From Rhodanobacter sp. A1T4 (GTDB lineage Bacteria > Pseudomonadota > Gammaproteobacteria > Xanthomonadales > Rhodanobacteraceae), in assembly GCF_014207185.1 (NCBI RefSeq), contig NZ_JACHCP010000003.1, positions 434,001 to 498,000 on the forward strand: DNA of 64,000 nucleotides. The letters run 5' to 3'. Both the position numbers and the translations under genes were made by a program. Position 1 is the first letter of the stretch; each line of letters opens with the position of its first letter. Of the stretch, positions 43,807-51,216 are shown piece by piece. The notes under the pieces are model-generated. The model was not told the DNA's origin. It made no database searches and saw only the letters and a program-made list of their open reading frames with translations.

Positions 43807-45938
43807 ACACGGCACAGGCATGGACGCCAGCAAGCACCGCTGTTTCCGAGACGAATAAGCTTGGCGATGGCATCGAATTCACCGAGTTTGCACAGGCCAT
43901 GCATGCACCGTCGCTCACCGTGGATGCCATGGCAACGCCTTGTTTGGCTGACGCATGGGCGAAGGCGATAGTGGAAGTTTGGCAGCTTGAATATGAGGCA
44001 AGCAGCCTCGATCCGGAACAGCCACTTTACGTGCTCGATCTGAGCCCCGGCAGCGGCCATTTCGCACGACTGATTTTGCAAGCCTTGCGCGAGCATATGA
44101 GTCGATCCGATGCGCATACACACAACTTGCGATACCTGGCTTGCTTTGATCAGGAAAGCATCGAGGTGGATTGGATCGTTGACGCAGGCTTCGCCGGCGA
44201 TGAGGGAATTGACACTCTGACGTGGGATCCTTCGTGCGAGTCAATGAACCCGGTGCCACCGAGTACGCAGTACAACTATCGATGGAATGCGGCGGGCAAT
44301 CCCGTCGCGGTGCTGGCGCTCGGATATCTACAGCGCCAGTCTGCCCAATTGCGCGCCGTGCACTACGGTCAATGGCTCGAAGGGCGCGTATGCATAACGG
44401 CCAGCGATGCATTGCATTACGACGTCAACTATCAGTGGGAAGATATTTCCGGAAGCAACGATATGGCGTTGCCCGAGTCACTGCGACAACGCTACCTGCG
44501 CACGTTGCAAAGCGTGTGCGTGCTGATTCCCGATGCAGGCCTGCGTGCATTGCACTGCATAACAAAGATATCCGCTGGCAGATGTTTTTGGCTGGCTGCG
44601 GATAGGGGTGTAATGAACGAAACGCAATTGCGCTGGGGTGCATCGTCGCCGCCCGCGCAGTGGCAACGCTCCGGTGTCGCGTTGCCAGTCAATTTCCACG
44701 CGCTCGCCTACGATCAGATCAGAGAAGGCGCATGGTCAAAGCATTGGCAGCTTGAAGATGTCGGTATCGTTGTGCAGGTACTCTGGCGCCACGATGGTAT
44801 CGATGTTCCGCCGGTATGCTACCAAACGCTCGCAAGACTGCTCGGTGCTTACCATCCCGATGAAGCGCTTTGCTGTCATGAGATGGCATCGGCTTTGCCG
44901 ATGGAAGCGTCGCCCGCATTGCGCTTGACCCTCATGCGCGCAGCAGGTTACGACCCAAGAGTACTGCGTTCTACATGGTCGGTTTGGGCTGAAACACCGC
45001 CAGAATTTTCCGATGCCGAGCGTCAAAGTTGGCGCGATGCACTGCCGTATGCGTGGAAGTATTGTCCACGCTCAGGCGATGAATCGATGTTGCGCCATCA
45101 ACTCGCTGTCGTTGCGACACACCTTGGGTTATTTCAACTTGCCAGGGATATCTTCGCGTTCGACGCCAACGCCAATTGCGTCGCATGGTGCGATGCGATG
45201 TGTGGTGATCTTGAGCGTGCATTGGAACGTTTAAGCGGGCAGGCTGATGCTGATGACTTCGCGATGTTGTTGCATGAAGAGTTCGCTGCCCGTGCCGCAC
45301 ACTGGCGGACTTTGGACTGGTATCACGCTGCTTGCGCACGCGATGGCGATCTCGCGCTCGAACCGCTGGGCGCTGAGCACGTGGATGCTTTTTTTGACCA
45401 GTATCGCGACCCACAAATAGGAATACTCACAGGGTTACCTGATTTCGAGTCGCCTGATGCGGTGCGTGCGTGGATCATCTCACGAGGCAACGACGCCGGC
45501 CGTGCGAGCTACGCCGTGATGCATGCTGATGCAGGGTTCGTCGGTGTAGTCAGCCTGCATGCCAGTGAGGGTAGCGGGTATTTCTATTTCTGGATTGGTT
45601 GCGACTATCAGGGACGTGAATACGGTCGCCGTGCGGGACGACTCTTGCAATTGCAGGCAGCGGCATGGGGTGTCCCCTATCTGTTTACCTCAGTCTACAC
45701 AGATAACCAGCGCTCTCTGGACGCGTTGGAGTCGCTGGGGTTTCGACGCATGAACACCCGTGCAAAGCCACCAGATGACGAGTTGATTTTTATGCTTTGC
45801 GAGCTATCCGATGGCATAGAGAACCGGGTGTCGCAAAGCACGGTGAATCGCCTGGCGAATCTTCTGATAGCGACGGAATCGCATCTCGTTGTGGACTCTG
45901 CGACGTCAGACGTCGGCACTTTGACCATGACTATCTGA
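43803..45938 (+). CDS. Methyltransferase-like/GNAT fusion protein in T6SS operon
   Basis: A 711-aa protein translationally coupled to tssA. The N-terminal half contains YVLDLSPGSGHFARL (residues 76-90), which looks like motif I of SAM-dependent methyltransferases, followed by Rossmann-like blocks; its target is unknown. The C-terminal part, about residues 517-670, is a GNAT acetyltransferase: LALEPLGAEHVDAFFDQYRD, the acetyl-CoA motif CDYQGREYGRRAGRL and VYTDNQRSLDALESLGFRRM. No recognised T6SS core component has this architecture. It may modify a T6SS component or an effector, or be an effector itself; its place between tssA and the two toxin-like genes is the only clue. Confidence 0.72.
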   Translation: MNTAQAWTPASTAVSETNKLGDGIEFTEFAQAMHAPSLTVDAMATPCLADAWAKAIVEVWQLEYEASSLDPEQPLYVLDLSPGSGHFARLILQALREHMSRSDAHTHNLRYLACFDQESIEVDWIVDAGFAGDEGIDTLTWDPSCESMNPVPPSTQYNYRWNAAGNPVAVLALGYLQRQSAQLRAVHYGQWLEGRVCITASDALHYDVNYQWEDISGSNDMALPESLRQRYLRTLQSVCVLIPDAGLRALHCITKISAGRCFWLAADRGVMNETQLRWGASSPPAQWQRSGVALPVNFHALAYDQIREGAWSKHWQLEDVGIVVQVLWRHDGIDVPPVCYQTLARLLGAYHPDEALCCHEMASALPMEASPALRLTLMRAAGYDPRVLRSTWSVWAETPPEFSDAERQSWRDALPYAWKYCPRSGDESMLRHQLAVVATHLGLFQLARDIFAFDANANCVAWCDAMCGDLERALERLSGQADADDFAMLLHEEFAARAAHWRTLDWYHAACARDGDLALEPLGAEHVDAFFDQYRDPQIGILTGLPDFESPDAVRAWIISRGNDAGRASYAVMHADAGFVGVVSLHASEGSGYFYFWIGCDYQGREYGRRAGRLLQLQAAAWGVPYLFTSVYTDNQRSLDALESLGFRRMNTRAKPPDDELIFMLCELSDGIENRVSQSTVNRLANLLIATESHLVVDSATSDVGTLTMTI

Positions 45939-46052
45939 GGCAATGACCTATGCCAGGTAAAAAGAAGGTCAAGCGTCTTTAGTCGATGAAATGCATTCGC
46001 ATAACGAAAGCGATTGGTTCGACAACAAATCGTCAACGAAAGGATCAGGCGC

Positions 46053-47108
46053 ATGGCTTCAAATCCGAAGAAACGACCACGTGATTCAACGGCGTTACCG
46101 AAAAGTGCCCCGCCGACAAAGCTGCATGCCTCGCGAATGCCCGCGCTCAAATTTCCGCATGAGGCTTTCAATAGCCAACAGATGGCTGCAGGCCAAGGGC
46201 GGAAGTTTCACGAATTTTCCAGTTTCTCACTGGCAAGCAGTGCCGATCGGGACAAATACATCAAGGACACCGGTCTAAAACGCATCAGCACGACGCAAAA
46301 TTGGGGAATCCCCTCTGGGCCTCCGAGTACACCGTCGCTTGAGGCGCCGAGAATGTATCGATCGCGGCGGGGTTCGATCAGTGGGCTTGCACCGATGCCG
46401 GATGGCTCCGTTGGAGGGTGGCGTCTGCACTCGCTGCCGACTTCCGAAGCATTGCGAAACCAGGATGTTTCGGACAGCACGGAGTTCGCCGATGCTTACA
46501 GCAAACGGGCGAAGATTTTGACCAAGCCAATATTGAATAGCCGAAACAAGGAGCAGACGGTCAATGCGGTTCTTTCGGATTTCGGAAAAGTCCGCTATGA
46601 CACCAGCCAGAAAGCATTTCAATTCACCGATGTAACGCACGCGATGGGCGTTTCCGGTAAAGGCATGAACAACAAGACTAGCAGTCCACCCGAGGAGATA
46701 TACGCACCGAGCATCTCCGTATCCAAGGCTGATGGTAAATCCGGCACGCCTGCGCAAACGTATCACTCTGAACCCATGGCAATAACGCTCCATAACGGCG
46801 CCCGTACAACGAAGCTTGAAGACGAGTCGGGCATGGTGGGCATTTTCGCAAGTATTCCCAACCAGGTATGTTTTCAGTGCGGGCGCATGTTTCAGGAAAA
46901 GGTAGGCAAGAATGCCGTAATAACTGGTGTTCCGGGTCGCCCTTTCGGCGGCCAGATCGAAGGAGATACTTTCATGGATTTAAGCAAAACAACCGTGTCA
47001 CGTGCCGCACCCATGACGGAGTTGGAGGGAAACAGTAAGAACGCTTCGGAAGTAACGTCCATTTACGAACATCACAAAAGGACGCATGCAATCGCCATGA
47101 GTGATTGA
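46053..47108 (+). CDS. Candidate T6SS effector: deaminase-fold protein
   Basis: A 351-aa protein from ATG 46053 (AAAGGA site 8 bp upstream; the earlier in-frame start at 46014 lacks one). The first 220 residues are polar and basic (ASNPKKRPRDSTALPKS). The C-terminal part has the two zinc-site motifs of the cytidine-deaminase superfamily: Y-H238-S-E240 and, 32 residues later, V-C273-F-Q-C276, with IFASIPNQ before the cysteines as in toxin deaminases. H/C/C would bind zinc and Glu would be the proton shuttle. Position directly after the secretion operon and lack of secretion or membrane signals suit a cargo effector acting on nucleic acid or nucleotides. Exact family is not recognised; no PAAR or VgrG domain is present. 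Confidence 0.6.
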   Translation: MASNPKKRPRDSTALPKSAPPTKLHASRMPALKFPHEAFNSQQMAAGQGRKFHEFSSFSLASSADRDKYIKDTGLKRISTTQNWGIPSGPPSTPSLEAPRMYRSRRGSISGLAPMPDGSVGGWRLHSLPTSEALRNQDVSDSTEFADAYSKRAKILTKPILNSRNKEQTVNAVLSDFGKVRYDTSQKAFQFTDVTHAMGVSGKGMNNKTSSPPEEIYAPSISVSKADGKSGTPAQTYHSEPMAITLHNGARTTKLEDESGMVGIFASIPNQVCFQCGRMFQEKVGKNAVITGVPGRPFGGQIEGDTFMDLSKTTVSRAAPMTELEGNSKNASEVTSIYEHHKRTHAIAMSD

Positions 47109-47149
47109 AGCAATGATGCGGTTCCGCAACCAAACGAGGCTAACGGTAT

Positions 47150-48139
47150 ATGGATAATTCAAAGCCAAAACGCGGCGGCTCACAAACGGATATGGGGCTG
47201 TCCATGTTTCACGCCGCCAAGGCATCCGGCACGATGGCTGACATGGCTCAGATGGGAATTCGTAAAGAAAGCCAGAAGCGAGCCGAATCTAAGCGGATAG
47301 GTGATGTTACTGGTCAGCGTAAGGCAGCACGGAACATGTTTGTACAAGCCGTCAAGACGGTCATCCATCGGAATCGCGAGCTGAAAAATCTGGGCGGCCT
47401 GGTCGCGAGTGCGGATGTACGAACCTTGCCGAATCGCACTTTCTTCTGGAGTGGCGACACACAGGATTCATCGGGAAATACCGTCAAGAGCGCGATGGCG
47501 ACCGCCCAGCATCTCGCCCAAAAGTCGAGCGGAAGTACCGTTGAGATGACACCTGGTGGAAAGCTTCTGGATAACTACGCTGGACACCCGAACAGCTTCA
47601 ATTACCTCAAGGAACGCTTTCAGTACACCACGTCGGCAAAATGGAAAGAGCCCCAAGCATTACGTGAAAGTCTGATTACCAAAGGTGCAACAAATGCGGG
47701 CCGGGATGTTCGTCAGGAAATGGATGCTGGCTTATTCGATCGCTTGACCACGACAGATAAAGCAGGGAAAAAATATGGTCCGTTGGCACGCCCGGGTTCC
47801 GCTGCGGGCGCCTTATGGGATGTTGTTTCCGTCCGTTTTGCCAAGCAGGCAGTCGGCAGGGTAGATGTAATCCACGCTGCACCAAGCACTGATCCCTATT
47901 TCAAGAGCAACACCTTTCAAGACAGTACATGGATTACGAAAGAGCAGCCCACCTTGAAAGATCAAGGTAGAACAACCATCACCGAGCGCTTTGCGGAACA
48001 CTTGCAGGGACATCTGCAAGGACCAAAGCATACGGGACTGCCAGATTGGTCGGGAACAGGGGGATTCAGAGGGAATTTGCGTACGCAGACGAGCGGAAGC
48101 TTGACGCCTGGAGTGCAAAAACCGCGCTCCAAGCTTTAA
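47150..48139 (+). CDS. Candidate T6SS effector: ADP-ribosyl cyclase/CD38-like NADase
   Basis: A 329-aa protein. After a basic N-terminus (about 85 residues) the order of motifs matches the ADP-ribosyl cyclase/CD38 family: FFWSG (W100) for the first active-site Trp, STVEMTPGGKLL (E132) for the TLEDTLxGY region, ALWDVVSVRFAKQA (W223) for the second Trp with its helix, and NTFQ...KEQPTLK (E265) for the catalytic Glu, compare F-G-K-Y-E-L-P-N-L in the Aplysia enzyme. This family cleaves or cyclises NAD+. The cysteines that form disulfides in the animal enzymes are absent, as expected for a cytoplasmic toxin. It lies 41 bp after the deaminase-like gene. This is motif-based recognition; no immunity gene follows. 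Confidence 0.62.
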   Translation: MDNSKPKRGGSQTDMGLSMFHAAKASGTMADMAQMGIRKESQKRAESKRIGDVTGQRKAARNMFVQAVKTVIHRNRELKNLGGLVASADVRTLPNRTFFWSGDTQDSSGNTVKSAMATAQHLAQKSSGSTVEMTPGGKLLDNYAGHPNSFNYLKERFQYTTSAKWKEPQALRESLITKGATNAGRDVRQEMDAGLFDRLTTTDKAGKKYGPLARPGSAAGALWDVVSVRFAKQAVGRVDVIHAAPSTDPYFKSNTFQDSTWITKEQPTLKDQGRTTITERFAEHLQGHLQGPKHTGLPDWSGTGGFRGNLRTQTSGSLTPGVQKPRSKL

Positions 48140-48305
48140 TTGTCGTACATCAGCTAACTGAGCCTTTCAATGATAAAGATGACAGGGGTAAAGGAGGGAT
48201 AGCGATCCAGACGCTGTTGCATCTGGACGCGAGCGCAGTTTGTTTCCGAAGTGCTATATGATAATCATCATATTAAATTTCAAGCGAATGCCAACATGGT
48301 TGCTC

Positions 48306-48887
48306 TCAGGCACAAGCAGGGACGAGGTGCTTCAATGCCGCTTTCAGCAGCGCGTCGGAAAGTTTGGGGTCGTCGACAGCGCGCGCCATGACCAATGCGC
48401 CAACCATCGTGGCTGCAGTGACCAGCGCGTGCTCATGCGCACCGGGCTGCCCCCAGTCGGGCGACTGACGGGCAACGACATCGATCATTTCCTTGATGCG
48501 GCGCGTGGCGGCTCGCCGTACCTCGGGCGCCTGGCGTGGCATCTCCGAGCCGAGGGCAGCAACCGGGCAGCCCATTTCAGGGCTTTTAATGTGCTCCTTC
48601 GATAGATAGGCGCGCAGCAGCGACTGTAATGCTTGTTCCGGCTGCACGCTGGCGGCGATGCGCGATGATGCGGCGACGGCCTCCGCGCCAGCGCGATCGG
48701 CTGCTTCGGCAAGCATCGCCTCGCGTGAAGGGAAGTGAGCATAGAAGCCACCATGCGTGAGGCCAGCCTCCTTCATGATATCGGCGACGCTGGTGCCGTC
48801 ATAACCACTACGACGGATGGCGCGCGCGGCGGTTTCGACGATGCGTTCGTGCGTAGCTTCTTTGGATCGGGTAGCGGTTCTTTTCAT
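48306..48887 (-). CDS. TetR/AcrR family transcriptional regulator
   Basis: A 193-aa TetR-type repressor. The helix-turn-helix TSVADIMKEAGLTHGGFYAH lies near residue 35-55, followed by FPSREAMLAEAADRAGAEAV and an all-helical ligand domain. The gene points towards the effector genes (convergent), with 166 bp between. An 18-bp near-palindrome just upstream of its start (48894-48911) is a likely own operator. No adjacent gene is an obvious target. Confidence 0.9.
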   Translation of the reverse strand: MKRTATRSKEATHERIVETAARAIRRSGYDGTSVADIMKEAGLTHGGFYAHFPSREAMLAEAADRAGAEAVAASSRIAASVQPEQALQSLLRAYLSKEHIKSPEMGCPVAALGSEMPRQAPEVRRAATRRIKEMIDVVARQSPDWGQPGAHEHALVTAATMVGALVMARAVDDPKLSDALLKAALKHLVPACA

Positions 48888-48893
48888 ATGACG

Positions 48894-48911
48894 TACATCA
48901 TATATAATGTA
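48894..48911. promoter_or_regulatory. Near-palindrome at TetR start, candidate operator
   Basis: TACATCATATATAATGTA is an 18-bp palindrome with one mismatched pair, 7 bp from the TetR start codon. A related element sharing CATCATAT (TATGAT/ATCATA arms, 48257-48272) lies near the other end of the gene. Fits TetR autoregulation; inferred from symmetry and place. Confidence 0.45.
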
Positions 48912-49313
48912 GCACCAAACGCAAGACTGTATCTCCGCCTATACCAATCGTATTTGACGATAGCTCACTAGATGGCCTTCCATTCAGCGATCCACTAAAA
49001 GCCAAACTGGCTATCGCTCAGCCTTCAGCATTGGTCATTCGGCGGTTCATTACAGGGTCTTCACGACGATCTCTCGGAAAAAAAGCAAATGCGATTAGTC
49101 GCAATCGCAACTCTGCTTCGATCAAAAAGAGGAGGGCGTTGGGGCCGCAGCGTATGGCACGAAAATATAGTGACGCTGGTCGCACCTTTTCGCTATACGC
49201 CTTTTATGCATGCACTAGTCTTTCATAAGATCGATCTAAAGCTGCAAAGCATTCGGATTGGACACTCAGCGACCACGGGTGGTTGGATGTCGTGTGTTTC
49301 GGGAAGTGCAGGG

Positions 49314-49387
49314 CAGCATGGCTTTACATGCAGATGCCTATAGCGGGCAGCAGCATGGCTCTACACGCAGATGTCTATAGGGGGCAT
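49314..49387. repeat. Two tandem 37-bp repeats
   Basis: Two adjacent copies (49314-49350 and 49351-49387) begin CAGCATGGCT and differ at only five positions; both contain GCAGATG and CTATAG. They lie 180 bp upstream of the AraC gene. Could be regulator sites or slippage products. Confidence 0.6.
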
Positions 49388-49567
49388 CGGAAGCAGGTTT
49401 CAGCAAATTCGTAGGTCGAACATCCCAGGCTTCGGCGCAGGGCATCATGTCCAGTCGTTGCGGGGAAGTGTTTGCCTCACGTGAGCCGAGTCCCGCAGTC
49501 GAACTCTTCGGTGACTCTTCGAGTCGTGATTGCGTGCGTGGCGTAACGGAATGACGGAAGCCCGCCT

Positions 49568-50542
49568 ATGTCTCCAATTCCGACCGATTCGTTCATGCCG
49601 TCGCGTGGCCTGGATGCCATGAATCAGCTGTTCGACCAATGTAAGTTCGAGGCGGTTGCGCTCAGGGGGAGTGGATTGCGCGGACTATCCGGCAGTCGCC
49701 TGCACGCCGGTGCGTCGCTCTGTAGTTTCGTGTTCGATTTTCCGTGTCACGGTCGTTTTCCAGTGCCGCACGGCAACTACCTGCTTTGCCACGTTCATCA
49801 TGCAAGCCCGGAAAGTTGGTGCACCGGTATGCCGTTGCGCTCAGGCACAACCGTGATCGGGCTGCCCGGCAACTCCTGCGAAATGATGCTAAGCGCACAT
49901 TCGATGGTCAGCGTATTGATGGCTCCTCTACACGATGGTGTCATGCGCGTCCTCGAAAGAAATCCGGTTTCGTTCGGCTTGATGGGCCACCGGTTTTCGA
50001 TATACGGGCCGGAGTGTCTCGCCGGTACACCTTGGGGGTTCCGCTGCGAGTCGGCGTTCCATGCGCTGGTTTGTACACGAGGTGGTGAAGGCAACGCGGT
50101 GGGTGAAGACTTCTTTGACGCCTTGCTCGATCCACGCGTGCTGGATGATCTAGCGGCCCGGCCGCGTGGTCCGGTGTCAAATTTCGGTCGCCACCGGGCG
50201 CATTACCGTTCCTTTCGGCGTGCGGTGGATTTCATGCGTGCGAACTTGCAAGACGATATCTATCTCGACGAACTGGCGCGCTCCACTGGAATGAGCGAAC
50301 GCGCCTTGCGCTACGCCTTCGCCGACCTGCTTGGCGTATCCCCCGCGCGTTACCTCGCCTTGCTCAGGTTGCATGAAGCCAGCCGGCGGCTTTCTGCTGC
50401 AGGTGTCGGCCGTCTTTCCGTGAAGTCGGTGGCGATGAGTTGCGGCTGGTGGGATCTGTCGCGTTTTGCGGCTAACTACCGGCGGGCCTTTGACGAACAT
50501 CCCAGCGATACGTTGATGCGCGCTTGCGGCGTCGCTTGCTGA
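49568..50542 (+). CDS. AraC family transcriptional regulator
   Basis: A 324-aa protein with an N-terminal sensor region of about 210 residues of the AraC-binding-like type (FDFPCHGRFPVPHGNYLLCH) and two C-terminal helix-turn-helix motifs (IYLDELARSTGMSERALRYA and SVKSVAMSCGWWDLSRFAAN with ANYRRAFDEHPSDTL). The start is uncertain: ATG 49568 has a poor ribosome site, and ATGs at 49595 and 49619 are possible. It lies upstream of the adhesin gene in the same direction, with 670 bp between, and could regulate it. Confidence 0.88.
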   Translation: MSPIPTDSFMPSRGLDAMNQLFDQCKFEAVALRGSGLRGLSGSRLHAGASLCSFVFDFPCHGRFPVPHGNYLLCHVHHASPESWCTGMPLRSGTTVIGLPGNSCEMMLSAHSMVSVLMAPLHDGVMRVLERNPVSFGLMGHRFSIYGPECLAGTPWGFRCESAFHALVCTRGGEGNAVGEDFFDALLDPRVLDDLAARPRGPVSNFGRHRAHYRSFRRAVDFMRANLQDDIYLDELARSTGMSERALRYAFADLLGVSPARYLALLRLHEASRRLSAAGVGRLSVKSVAMSCGWWDLSRFAANYRRAFDEHPSDTLMRACGVAC

Positions 50543-50552
50543 GATACCGCAC

Positions 50553-50583
50553 GTAGGTTGGGCTGATCGCGAGCGAAGCCCAA
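50553..50583. repeat. REP-like palindromic element
   Basis: TTGGGCT (50558-50564) and AGCCCAA (50577-50583) form the arms of the widespread dispersed element beginning GTAGGTTGGGCTG and ending GCGAAGCCCAA. It lies 10 bp after the AraC stop. Such elements occur many times between genes in proteobacteria. Confidence 0.55.
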
Positions 50584-50626
50584 AACATCGTACCTTCCCG
50601 GTTTACTCATCCGCACAAGTGCGTGT

Positions 50627-50666
50627 CATCCCATCTATGGCCACATATATGGCCATAGATGGGATG
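50627..50666. promoter_or_regulatory. Perfect 17-bp inverted repeat
   Basis: CATCCCATCTATGGCCA (50627-50643) and its exact reverse complement (50650-50666) flank a 6-bp centre, CATATA. The hairpin is not followed by a T-run, so an intrinsic terminator is unlikely. A strong regulator site, an RNA structure or a remnant of a mobile element are all possible. Confidence 0.6.
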
Positions 50667-51216
50667 TCGGTATTCGCTTGCGTGCAAACCAATCGGAGTG
50701 CGACATATCGCAAACGTGCGCTCCGACACACCTTGCCAAATTTGCTTAGCAATTGCCGAGTTCGCGTTGCATTCGCGCTGAATTTGCCTGTTGTGTCACG
50801 CAAGCTTCCGCTTCAATGAAACCCACGCCGGACGATGCTTGTGGGAGAGCGTCGTTATCGCGCAGGCACAGGGAGTGAAGAGGGTGATCATGCGCAATTT
50901 CCATCTTGTCGATACCCGTGCCGGGACGCTTGTCCCGGTATCTGCACAGTACTCGAGCGCAGCTGCCGGCACCCGCATGCGTTTCGTTCCAATAGATGGG
51001 TCATCTGACGTGCATCGACCGAATGGGAGCTGCTTCCACGCGCGTGGGCGGCCTGCGTCGGCACGTCGACACTGACGTCATGCGCGAGAGTTCGTTCCCT
51101 GAGATAAGTCTCAGATCTTTTGTTTTTGTGGGGATTTTTCGACACGATTTTTGAACCAGCACCGGGACGGCCCGCTGCTCTTCCAGCGCCCGTGAAACCG
51201 GGTTTCGGAGAAGTCT

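Larger units (their letters stand above)
48888..49567 (+). other. Long intergenic region
   Basis: About 680 bp between the TetR and AraC genes. It holds the TetR operator candidate at its left end and a tandem repeat (49314-49387). A frame at 49089-49343 has no ribosome site, mixed composition and runs into the repeat, so it is not called. Confidence 0.5.
50543..51216 (+). other. Leader region before the adhesin gene
   Basis: About 670 bp without a supported gene. It holds a REP-like element (50553-50583), a perfect 17-bp inverted repeat (50627-50666) and a CCGGGAC/GTCCCGG hairpin (50921-50938). A frame at 50791-51075 has no family resemblance. The long leader suggests regulated expression of the adhesin. 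Confidence 0.5.

Noticed and set aside
45950..45982. Ten-codon frame MPGKKKVKRL before the deaminase-like gene
   Set aside because: Too short to support; could be a leader peptide but there is no attenuator-like structure after it.
48046..48261. Possible immunity gene overlapping the end of the CD38-like gene
   Set aside because: The frame overlaps 94 bp of the toxin-like gene, has no ribosome site and looks like an out-of-frame shadow.
49089..49343. 84-codon frame between TetR and AraC genes
   Set aside because: No ribosome site, no domain, and its end runs into the 37-bp tandem repeat.
50791..51075. 94-codon frame before the adhesin
   Set aside because: No family, no convincing start site, and it contains the 50921-50938 hairpin.
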